Shown here piece after piece: positions 1-5,858 of a stretch of 14,163 nt of DNA; within the stretch, counting starts at the first letter, position 1; each line of letters starts with the position of its first letter. The position numbers and the translations under genes were made by a program. Source of the DNA: Tethybacter castelli (GTDB taxonomy: Bacteria > Pseudomonadota > Gammaproteobacteria > Tethybacterales > Tethybacteraceae); NCBI GenBank assembly GCA_036679665.1, contig JAZHEJ010000051.1, forward strand, positions 1-14,163, in the 5' to 3' direction. The notes under the pieces are model-generated. The model was not told the origin of the DNA. It saw nothing but the letters and a program-made list of their open reading frames with translations, and did not search any database.

Positions 1-2
1 CT

Positions 3-401
3 GACTCAACCTTGGATCCCACTTCACTAAACTCCATTACCAACACCTACGGCGGAGTAATGTCGATCTGGCACGATGAAACATATTATGCGGTGCGCGG
101 TTCGACCGCGACCGCCAGGCTGATGGTACACACGGGTCCGCGGATACCCAGCAACATTATTGCGGAGGTTGATCGCAAGATAGACGATGGTGTTCCCAAC
201 ACGGGCGACACTAATTACAACGACTATGATCCTACTAATTCAACGGATAACACAGTTGTAGACGGAACAGAACAGTGCATGAAGATAGATGCGGCCGGTG
301 GTACCAATGGTGTGTTGAATACCATTACTGTGCAGTTCTGGCGTCCTGCCAACTCTCAGCCGCCGGTGTTTCAGAATTGTGGCGCATCGGTGTTTATCTA
401 G
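3..401 (+). CDS. Probable type IV pilin-like / pseudopilin-like protein, C-terminal part (5' partial)
   Basis: The frame is open to the left edge, so the N-terminus lies outside the window; about 132 residues are visible, ending at TAG 399-401. The stretch PSNIIAEVDRKIDDG followed by an Asn/Thr/Asp-rich segment resembles the C-terminal globular half of pilin-like proteins, where an 'iDrKiDDG' segment is common. Two cysteines, one in EQCMKID and one near the end in QNCGASVFI, could form the C-terminal disulfide loop typical of pilins. The diagnostic N-terminal prepilin peptidase site and hydrophobic helix would be upstream and cannot be checked. A strong intrinsic terminator lies just after the stop, so this is probably the last gene of its transcript and is not co-transcribed with the downstream RNase gene. 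It could instead be another secreted protein. The family call rests on one motif and is an inference. Confidence 0.45.
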   Translation, partial: DSTLDPTSLNSITNTYGGVMSIWHDETYYAVRGSTATARLMVHTGPRIPSNIIAEVDRKIDDGVPNTGDTNYNDYDPTNSTDNTVVDGTEQCMKIDAAGGTNGVLNTITVQFWRPANSQPPVFQNCGASVFI

Positions 402-416
402 TTCGAGCGGAAAAGC

Positions 417-454
417 GTAAAAAAGGGGATTGCGATCGCAATCCCTTTTTTTTT
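417..454 (+). terminator. Strong Rho-independent terminator after the pilin-like gene
   Basis: A perfect 20-base palindrome at 426-445 (arms GGGATTGCGA/TCGCAATCCC) is followed at once by nine Ts (446-454) and preceded by six As (419-424), so the A and T runs can extend the stem. Because A and T tracts flank both sides, it could also work on the minus strand. Confidence 0.9.
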
Positions 455-783
455 GTGTTTAACGAATTAAGCAAGTTGTGAAATAGAAACATAATAAAAG
501 AGCTGATGACTGATCATATTGTTGTTTGATTTTAATTATCGGTAATGGCAGTCTATTTGGTGGTTAGCGGAGCTGGAAAACCGCTTAAAGATAATTGCTG
601 GTTTATTTGTTGTTGTGTTTAATTAATCGTATTGTTTTGAAACGGATTCATGTGTGCCGACAGTTGACAGGCCTAATATCATAAGTATTAACGAACTGAA
701 TTTGCATTTAACGCGACCCGCTGACGCATTAATTTACGCGATAGTTACATGTGTTAGTGGTGTAAAAGTATATTTATAGCTTT
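455..783. other. AT-rich intergenic region before rnr
   Basis: About 330 bases without a convincing gene. It holds a candidate promoter (664-691) and a small imperfect hairpin around 566-585 (AGCGG/CCGCT). It does not encode the missing N-terminal domains of RNase R: the rnr frame is closed by TAA at 763-765, and I see no RNase R-like N-terminal sequence here. No tRNA or repeat is visible. Confidence 0.6.
664..691 (+). promoter_or_regulatory. Candidate sigma-70 promoter for rnr-rlmB
   Basis: A perfect -35 hexamer TTGACA at 664-669 is followed after 16 bases by TATTAA at 686-691 (4 of 6 matches to TATAAT). Transcription would start near 698, giving a leader of about 85 bases before the ATG at 784. 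It is the best promoter match in an otherwise gene-free gap after a terminator. Nothing here tests it experimentally. Confidence 0.4.
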
Positions 784-2280
784 ATGAAAAATTTAAATAT
801 AAAGCATAAAACTCTTAACGAAGATATTTTGTCAAGCGTTCAAGACCATCAGCTTGAACTGGAAATGCCAGCTATGGTAACCCGTGCGGCAAAAAAGTAC
901 GCTCATTGCGAATACGATAATCTAATCGCAACAGGACGAGTTGATCTGCGCAAGTTGCCATTTGTTACGATTGACGGTAAAGATGCAAAGGATTTTGACG
1001 ATGCGGTTTACTGTACTGCTGACGAACGAGGGGGCTATGTGTTAAGTGTGGCTATAAGCGATGTCGCAAATTTTGTCAAGCCGGATATGATAGTTGATCA
1101 AGAGGCGATTAGGCGCGGAAACTCCACCTATTTTCCCACGCGCGTTTTACCGATGTTACCAGCGAACCTCTCTGAGCAATTATGTTCGTTGTTACCCGAA
1201 CATGAACGATTGGTTCTGGTTTGCAAAGTGTGGATTACCACTGATGGCAAAATTGCGAAATACAGCTTTTCCGAGTGTGTAATCAAGTCTGCGGCTCGAC
1301 TGACATACGAGCAGGCAGAGAAGATACTGCTAAATCCACCCGCTACCGCGATTGGTAAATCGCTAGGATTGTTAGGACAACTTACTCAAAGTTTAGTGGG
1401 CGCCAACAAAGAACGCGGTGCTTTGTCATTTAATTTTTCCAGTATGGAAGCGATAATCAAAGGCGATGATATTGCTGGATTTCGCTGGTCAAAGCAGCTT
1501 TTTGCGCATAAAGCTATAGAGGAAAGCATGTTAATAGCGAATTTTTGCGCAGCACGTTTTTTGTCCAACCAGAAATTTCCGTTTTTATATCGGGTTCACG
1601 GCAAACCGGAGCAATCTAAGGTTATGCGATTGCGGCAGATCTTACAGGGACTTGGGATTAAGTTTCATAATGCAGACCAGACCAGCTCGCTACAGGAGGT
1701 TGTGGAAAAATGTGAAAAGTTTAGCCCGTTGCTGCGTCGTGTCGTTATGATGAACATCTTACGCACCTTACAACGTGCGACTTATACAACGCGTAACTGT
1801 GGGCACTACGCATTGAAAAGCGATAAATATACTCACTTCACATCTCCGATCCGCCGCTATCCGGACTTGCTCACCCACCGTGCGATCAAAGCGGTGTTAC
1901 ATAAGCAAGTTCCGGATGATAAAAACGAAGATTTTGAGGCAATTGGCGTCCACTGTAGTGAACGTGAGCTTTCGTCAGAACGTGCCTCATTAAAGGTACT
2001 GGGGCGTCAATATACCAGACAACAAGCGTATCGGGCCGGCCAACAATCAGTGGGGATTATCTCAGGGATGTCGCGTGGCGGAATATTTGTGATGCTTGAT
2101 GATGGCCTAGAAGGCATGATCAGGTTCAGTAGTTTGCATGATGATTATTACGAGCTCAACGAAACCCAGATCAAGGTCACCGGGCGAAAAAATAAAACGT
2201 GTTTTTTCATAGGCCAAGAGGTCGCGGTACGTATCGTCGGAATAGATGATAGCGGGCGTTGCCGGATGGCATTGAATTGA
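784..2280 (+). CDS. rnr: RNase R-type 3'-5' exoribonuclease, short form lacking N-terminal HTH and cold-shock domains
   Basis: The 498-residue product is an RNB-family hydrolytic exoribonuclease that degrades RNA from the 3' end. The linker before the catalytic core (residues about 12-60, ending GRVDLRKLP) matches RNase R. The metal-binding signature DGKDAKDFDD gives Asp64, Asp70, Asp72 and Asp73, equivalent to the catalytic aspartates of E. coli RNase R. The family signature HFTSPIRRYPDLLTHRAIK starts at residue 351, and an S1 domain covers about 417-498. E. coli RNase R has 813 residues; here the HTH and two cold-shock domains and the basic C-terminal tail are absent. An in-frame TAA at 763 rules out a longer start. 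No clear Shine-Dalgarno precedes the ATG. The gene sits 7 bases before rlmB, the conserved rnr-rlmB order. RNase R is preferred over RNase II because of this neighbour and the linker. Confidence 0.87.
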   Translation: MKNLNIKHKTLNEDILSSVQDHQLELEMPAMVTRAAKKYAHCEYDNLIATGRVDLRKLPFVTIDGKDAKDFDDAVYCTADERGGYVLSVAISDVANFVKPDMIVDQEAIRRGNSTYFPTRVLPMLPANLSEQLCSLLPEHERLVLVCKVWITTDGKIAKYSFSECVIKSAARLTYEQAEKILLNPPATAIGKSLGLLGQLTQSLVGANKERGALSFNFSSMEAIIKGDDIAGFRWSKQLFAHKAIEESMLIANFCAARFLSNQKFPFLYRVHGKPEQSKVMRLRQILQGLGIKFHNADQTSSLQEVVEKCEKFSPLLRRVVMMNILRTLQRATYTTRNCGHYALKSDKYTHFTSPIRRYPDLLTHRAIKAVLHKQVPDDKNEDFEAIGVHCSERELSSERASLKVLGRQYTRQQAYRAGQQSVGIISGMSRGGIFVMLDDGLEGMIRFSSLHDDYYELNETQIKVTGRKNKTCFFIGQEVAVRIVGIDDSGRCRMALN

Positions 2281-2287
2281 TGACAAT

Positions 2288-3022
2288 ATGGTTACAGAGC
2301 AAACGCGTCTGCGGTGCGGCCGCCGCGCGGTAATCGCGGCATTATCCGCAGGCAGTGTTCGCAAGCTATGGATAACGTCCGGTACCAACGCTGATCTGTT
2401 AGCGCGCGCTGCCGATGATTTGCCGGTGATAATTTTTTCACCTAGCAAACTGACGCGACTGGCACGAACTCCTAATCATCAAGGAGTAGTGGCTCTGTGT
2501 GCGGATGCTCCTGACCACAGCTGGCAAACGGCAATCGCTGGAGTAAATAACCCGTTGTTAGTGGTTTTGGATCAAGTTCAAGATCCACGTAATCTAGGAG
2601 CATGCGTGCGAACCTGCGCGGCGATGGGAGTGCAGGCGATAGTTCACCCTAAGCGCCGTGCCGTGGCATTTACACCTGCGGCAAGCCATGCCGCGCAAGG
2701 AGGAGACCAATTTGTTGCCATCCACGCGGTTACTAATTTGGCCCGTGAATTAGTCTTGCTTCGTGATGCCGGATTGACCTTGATTGGTACCGCGGCAGAC
2801 GCAAAGCACAGCATCGACGATCTGGACATAGCGGGTCCGGTCGCACTTGTTCTAGGTGGAGAAGAAAAAGGTTTGCGCAGACTGACGCGGGAGAAGTGTG
2901 ATGTTATTGCCGCCATTGATCTACCCGGTAAAACTCAATTGGCAAATTTGAATGTATCAGTCGCATGTGGCATTTTCCTTGCCGCGATTAACAGATTTCG
3001 CAGGCAAGCTCAAGTAAATTAG
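2288..3022 (+). CDS. rlmB: 23S rRNA (guanosine-2251-2'-O)-methyltransferase RlmB (TrmH/SpoU family)
   Basis: The 244-residue product should use S-adenosylmethionine to methylate the 2'-OH of a 23S rRNA guanosine in the peptidyl-transferase P loop. The length equals the E. coli enzyme (243). An N-terminal substrate-binding domain (about 1-80) precedes a SPOUT knot domain with all three motifs: LDQVQDPRNLGACVR at 94-108 (Asn102, Arg108), LGGEEKG at 189-195, and NLNVSVACG at 220-228. The last motif is usually SLNVSVATG, so Asn replaces the first Ser. The ATG lies 7 bases after the rnr stop, implying one transcript, although there is no clear Shine-Dalgarno. The start fits the family pattern (RCGRRAVIAAL near residue 8). 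The rnr neighbour supports RlmB over other TrmH-family enzymes. Confidence 0.92.
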   Translation: MVTEQTRLRCGRRAVIAALSAGSVRKLWITSGTNADLLARAADDLPVIIFSPSKLTRLARTPNHQGVVALCADAPDHSWQTAIAGVNNPLLVVLDQVQDPRNLGACVRTCAAMGVQAIVHPKRRAVAFTPAASHAAQGGDQFVAIHAVTNLARELVLLRDAGLTLIGTAADAKHSIDDLDIAGPVALVLGGEEKGLRRLTREKCDVIAAIDLPGKTQLANLNVSVACGIFLAAINRFRRQAQVN

Positions 3023-3032
3023 CTTGTTTTTT
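3005..3032 (+). terminator. Possible weak intrinsic terminator overlapping the rlmB stop
   Basis: CAAGCT (3005-3010) and AGCTTG (3021-3026) form a 6-bp stem with a 10-base loop, followed directly by six Ts (3027-3032). The rlmB stop TAG (3020-3022) lies within the structure, so translating ribosomes would interfere with it. The stem is short, so it may be only partly effective between rlmB and clpB. Confidence 0.4.
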
Positions 3033-3043
3033 GCAGGTGACAA

Positions 3044-3061
3044 CATACATATTCTTGTATG
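3044..3061 (+). promoter_or_regulatory. Hairpin pairing the clpB start codon
   Basis: CATACA (3044-3049) and TGTATG (3056-3061) are perfect inverted repeats around a 6-base loop; the right arm contains the ATG start (3059-3061). The stem is weak, with two G-C pairs. Such a helix on a heat-shock gene could act as a simple RNA thermometer. That role is inference, and chance is possible for a 6-bp stem. Confidence 0.3.
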
Positions 3062-5623
3062 GAAAATTTCACCAGCAAGCTAGCGGAGTACCTGCAAAAG
3101 GCTTCGGATATGGCTTTACATAATGACCACAGTTTTATCGAACCTTTGCATGTGTTTGCGACAATGGCTGAAGATTCAGACGGAGTACTCACCAATATAG
3201 CTCGGTTATCAGGCCTTGAAGCAGGTCAGTTGCGCAAAGCGATAGGTGAAAAAATCAGTTCTTTACCGAAGACTAGCGATAGTAACGAAGGTGACATCCA
3301 ACCATCTTCAGAGCTTATGCGGATGGTAAACCTGGCCAAAAAGCAGGCGGTAAGCAACGGTGATACGCATACATCATCGGATGTGTTCGTGCAGGTGTGC
3401 GCAAAGCACAGCAAACCGATAGTGGCATTGCTCAAGCAACTAAATGTCGCTCCAAAACAGATAGACCAATCGATTGAAAGTATTCGCGCCGGTGAAAAAG
3501 TGGCTAGTTCTCACGACGAGCAAAATCGCGGAGCGCTAGAAAAATATACGACTGATTTGACGGCTATGGCCCGCGACGGCGAGATTGATCCGGTAATCGG
3601 CAGAGATGAGGAAATCAGAAGCGCGATGCAGATTTTGCAACGTCGCCGTAAAAACAATCCGGTTTTAATTGGCGAACCTGGAGTGGGCAAGACCGCAATC
3701 GTGGAAGGCCTCGCTCAACGCGTGGTGGACGCAGAAGTCCCGGATGGCTTACGTGACCGCAAGGTGTTGGTACTAGACATTGCAAGTATGTTGGCCGGAG
3801 CCAAATACCGCGGCGAATTCGAAGAACGGCTAAAAAAAGTATTGCAGGAAATTGCCAAGAATCGTGATAAGTATGTGATTTTCATTGACGAGCTGCACAC
3901 TTTAGTGGGCGCGGGCGCGAGTGCAGGCGCGGTGGATGCGGCAAATATGCTCAAACCTGCTTTGGCCAGAGGCGAATTGCGTTGTATCGGCGCGACCACT
4001 TTGGATGAGTACCGCAAGCATATCGAAAAGGACGCTGCGCTCGAACGCCGTTTTCAACGTCTGCAGGTCCAAGAGCCGGATAACGCCGCCGCGGTGTCAA
4101 TGATCCGTGGCTTGGCGGATCGATATATGGTTCATCACGGGGTACGGATAACCGATCCTGCGATTGTCGCGGCGGTAGAACTTTCAGCTCGGTATATCAG
4201 TGATCGATTTTTGCCCGACAAGGCCATAGATTTGATTGATGAGGCGGCGGCGAAGCTGCGGATTGAAAGAGATTCCAAACCCGAGCAAATCGACCGGCTA
4301 GACAGGTCTTTGGCGCAATTGAAAATTGACGAAGCCGCGGTCAAGCGCGAAAAAGACGCCGGGTCCAAACAACGCCTCAAAGAAATCCAGACCAAGATCA
4401 AGTCGATTGACGCAGAATTGGCTGATCTGACCGATGTGTGGCGTAAGGAAAAAGCGCACCACGAGGCCGTACAGCAAAATCAAGAACAACGCGAAGAGAT
4501 ATTAATGCGGATTGACAATTTGACGCGTGAAGGCAAGTATGAGGAAGCCTCCAAGCTAACGTATGAAGATCTTCCGCGGCTAGACGCGCTGGCTGCGGAG
4601 CTGGCGCCGTATTCTGAAGCGGAATTACTTCCGTTGGAAGTGGATGAGGATGAAATCGCGGCATTGGTGGCGCGTACCAGCGGTATACCGGTGGAGCGGT
4701 TGCTAGGCACTGAAAAAGAGCGTTTACTCGGCATGGAAGATAACATTAAAGCCCGCGTGGTCAATCAGGATCAGGCGGTAAATAAGGTGTGCTCTGCCGT
4801 GCTTCGTTCGCGAACCGGCATGACCGATCCTAATCGCCCCAACGGAACTTTTTTGTTTTTAGGACCGACCGGGGTAGGCAAGACCGAACTGGCCAAGGCG
4901 CTTGCTAGCTTTATGTTTGCGAATGAAAAACAACTGATCCGTATCGATATGAGCGAATACATGGAACGTCACTCAGTAGCAAGGCTAATTGGCGCGCCGC
5001 CTGGTTATGTCGGCTACGATGAGGGCGGTCAACTGACTGAAGCGGTGAGACGAAAGCCATATTGCGTAGTCTTGTTTGATGAAGTGGAAAAAGCTCACCC
5101 GGAAGTACTAAATTTGTTATTGCAGGTACTTGACGACGGACGGCTTACTGACAGCCAGGGGCGAACGGTTGATTTTCGTAACACGGTGATGGTGATGACG
5201 TCCAATATCGGCGCTGAACACATGCCTGGTATCGTTGATCAAAAGGTGCGTGATCAGGTCATGCAAGAAGTTCGTCAGCTGTTTCGTCCGGAATTTATCA
5301 ATCGCTTAGATGAGGTCATTATTTTTAATTCGCTAGACAAAAAAGCGATTTCCCAGATTGCGAGACTTCAGCTCGAAGTCCTGCGTCGAAGGTTGTCGCA
5401 AGAAAAAATCACCTTTGATTTTGACGACAAAGCTGTGGCGCGCGTAGCTAAGATAGGCCATGATCCATTGTACGGAGCGCGCCCGCTTAAGCGTTTTATC
5501 CAAAGCGAGATCGAAACGGCGCTCGCAAAATATATGCTAACCGGAGATTGCGGGCCCGGCATGTTAGTAAAGTTGTCAGGTGATGAACAACAGTTTTTGT
5601 TTAGTTTTACCAAGCCCAATTAA
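3059..5623 (+). CDS. clpB: ClpB disaggregase (Hsp100 AAA+ chaperone)
   Basis: The 854-residue product is a cytoplasmic hexameric ATPase that works with DnaK/DnaJ/GrpE to pull proteins out of aggregates; E. coli ClpB has 857 residues. In order: Clp N-domain (about 1-145); first AAA+ module with Walker A GEPGVGKT at 205-212 and Walker B FIDELH (Asp277, Glu278); a coiled-coil middle domain (about 395-520), which distinguishes ClpB from ClpA and ClpC; second AAA+ module with GPTGVGKT at 602-609 and LFDEVEKAHPE (Asp674, Glu675); and the C-terminal small domain with YGARPLKRFIQ. Nothing is missing. The ATG at 3059 gives an N-terminus that aligns with the family (HSFIEPLHV near residue 24). No good Shine-Dalgarno is at the usual distance; AGGTGA at 3035-3040 is too far away. 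I found no convincing sigma-32 promoter just upstream. Confidence 0.97.
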   Translation: MENFTSKLAEYLQKASDMALHNDHSFIEPLHVFATMAEDSDGVLTNIARLSGLEAGQLRKAIGEKISSLPKTSDSNEGDIQPSSELMRMVNLAKKQAVSNGDTHTSSDVFVQVCAKHSKPIVALLKQLNVAPKQIDQSIESIRAGEKVASSHDEQNRGALEKYTTDLTAMARDGEIDPVIGRDEEIRSAMQILQRRRKNNPVLIGEPGVGKTAIVEGLAQRVVDAEVPDGLRDRKVLVLDIASMLAGAKYRGEFEERLKKVLQEIAKNRDKYVIFIDELHTLVGAGASAGAVDAANMLKPALARGELRCIGATTLDEYRKHIEKDAALERRFQRLQVQEPDNAAAVSMIRGLADRYMVHHGVRITDPAIVAAVELSARYISDRFLPDKAIDLIDEAAAKLRIERDSKPEQIDRLDRSLAQLKIDEAAVKREKDAGSKQRLKEIQTKIKSIDAELADLTDVWRKEKAHHEAVQQNQEQREEILMRIDNLTREGKYEEASKLTYEDLPRLDALAAELAPYSEAELLPLEVDEDEIAALVARTSGIPVERLLGTEKERLLGMEDNIKARVVNQDQAVNKVCSAVLRSRTGMTDPNRPNGTFLFLGPTGVGKTELAKALASFMFANEKQLIRIDMSEYMERHSVARLIGAPPGYVGYDEGGQLTEAVRRKPYCVVLFDEVEKAHPEVLNLLLQVLDDGRLTDSQGRTVDFRNTVMVMTSNIGAEHMPGIVDQKVRDQVMQEVRQLFRPEFINRLDEVIIFNSLDKKAISQIARLQLEVLRRRLSQEKITFDFDDKAVARVAKIGHDPLYGARPLKRFIQSEIETALAKYMLTGDCGPGMLVKLSGDEQQFLFSFTKPN

Positions 5624-5644
5624 ACGATTTTGTCGTTTGGCTTG
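5611..5644 (+). terminator. Hairpin at the clpB 3' end (possible terminator without a clear U tract)
   Basis: CAAGCC (5611-5616) pairs with GGCTTG (5639-5644) and AAACGA (5622-5627) with TCGTTT (5633-5638), giving a stacked 12-bp stem with a 5-base bulge. No T run follows, so termination would be weak or Rho-assisted; it may instead protect the 3' end. Confidence 0.35.
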
Positions 5645-5652
5645 CGAGTCGA

Positions 5653-5661
5653 TGATATAAT
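5653..5661 (+). promoter_or_regulatory. Extended -10 promoter for the leuA leader
   Basis: TGATATAAT is a perfect extended -10 element (TGn plus TATAAT at 5656-5661). The -35 region is poor, as is common for extended -10 promoters. Transcription would begin near 5668, about 190 bases before the leuA start, just before the leucine-rich leader ORF. Confidence 0.5.
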
Positions 5662-5671
5662 AAACGGCATA

Positions 5672-5755
5672 GTGAACACATTCGCTACCAAAGCAGAATT
5701 CCCTAAGGTGGTCGGTTCCGCGCACCTTAGTCTTAGCTTGTTGCTGCGTCGTTAG
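5672..5755 (+). CDS. Putative leucine leader peptide of the leuA attenuator (27 aa)
   Basis: A short ORF starts with GTG at 5672 and ends at TAG 5753-5755. Its 27 residues contain no leucine until position 19; then five of seven are Leu (residues 19, 21, 23, 24, 25), in the tail HLSLSLLLRR. The Leu codons are CTT, CTT, TTG, TTG and CTG. This composition, directly before leuA and running into a terminator-like hairpin, is the hallmark of leucine-responsive ribosome-mediated attenuation as in the E. coli LeuL leader. The start is uncertain: GTG 5672 would lie only a few bases after the predicted transcription start and lacks a Shine-Dalgarno; GTG 5708 would give a 15-residue peptide with the same Leu-rich tail. 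The stop falls in the loop of the 5740-5766 hairpin. Confidence 0.6.
   Translation: MNTFATKAEFPKVVGSAHLSLSLLLRR
5703..5730 (+). promoter_or_regulatory. Leader hairpin inside the leucine leader ORF
   Basis: CTAAGGTG (5703-5710) and CACCTTAG (5723-5730) form a perfect 8-bp stem with a 12-base loop. Its 3' arm holds the His and first Leu codons. It may act as a transcriptional pause hairpin released by the translating ribosome; that role is inferred from position alone. Confidence 0.45.
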
Positions 5756-5771
5756 ACGCGGCCGACTTTTT
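5740..5771 (+). terminator. Putative leuA attenuator (intrinsic terminator)
   Basis: GTTGCTGCGTC (5740-5750) pairs with GACGCGGC (5755-5762) and, past one bulged C, GAC (5764-5766), around a GTTA loop; TTTTT (5767-5771) follows at once. The 5' arm contains the TTG-TTG-CTG leucine codons and the loop contains the start of the leader stop codon. A ribosome stalled at those codons for lack of Leu-tRNA would block the stem and allow read-through into leuA. The stem and T run are visible; the regulatory logic is inferred from known attenuators. Confidence 0.55.
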
Positions 5772-5794
5772 CACACTCTCCCACCCCGGTCTAT

Positions 5795-5815
5795 GCTGCG
5801 CTGACCAAGCGCGGC
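5795..5815 (+). promoter_or_regulatory. Second leader hairpin that resembles the attenuator stem
   Basis: GCTGCGCT (5795-5802) pairs with AGCGCGGC (5808-5815) around a 5-base loop. Its arms resemble those of the 5740-5766 hairpin (GCTGCG and GCGGC in each), so CGCGGC at 5757-5762 could instead pair with GCTGCG at 5795-5800. That gives the 1:2, 2:3, 3:4 choice of a classical attenuator. No good T run follows this stem. GACCAA (5803-5808)/TTGGTC (5819-5824) and ATTGGTC (5818-5824)/GGCCAAT (5829-5835) are further competing helices. Confidence 0.4.
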
Positions 5816-5835
5816 GAATTGGTCTTATGGCCAAT

Positions 5836-5858
5836 ACTGTTTGAGGACATAAACAGTG
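5836..5858 (+). promoter_or_regulatory. leuA ribosome-binding hairpin
   Basis: ACTGTTT (5836-5842) and AAACAGT (5851-5857) form a perfect 7-bp stem. The 8-base loop exposes the Shine-Dalgarno GAGGA (5843-5847), while the first two bases of the GTG start (5856-5858) lie in the 3' arm. SD-to-start spacing is 8 bases, which fixes the leuA start. The fold suggests translation may also be modulated. Confidence 0.5.

Noticed and set aside
432..439. GCGATCGC octamer, identical to the cyanobacterial HIP1 repeat
   Set aside because: It is the centre of the terminator palindrome and I noticed no pattern of repeated copies elsewhere in the window; gene content is proteobacterial, so it is coincidental.
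566..585. Small hairpin in the gap before rnr considered as tRNA, riboswitch or terminator
   Set aside because: Only a 5-bp stem with no T run, no cloverleaf and no known aptamer pattern.
3020..3058. Sigma-32 heat-shock promoter just before clpB
   Set aside because: A CTTG-like element is present but no CCCCAT-type -10 follows at a suitable distance.
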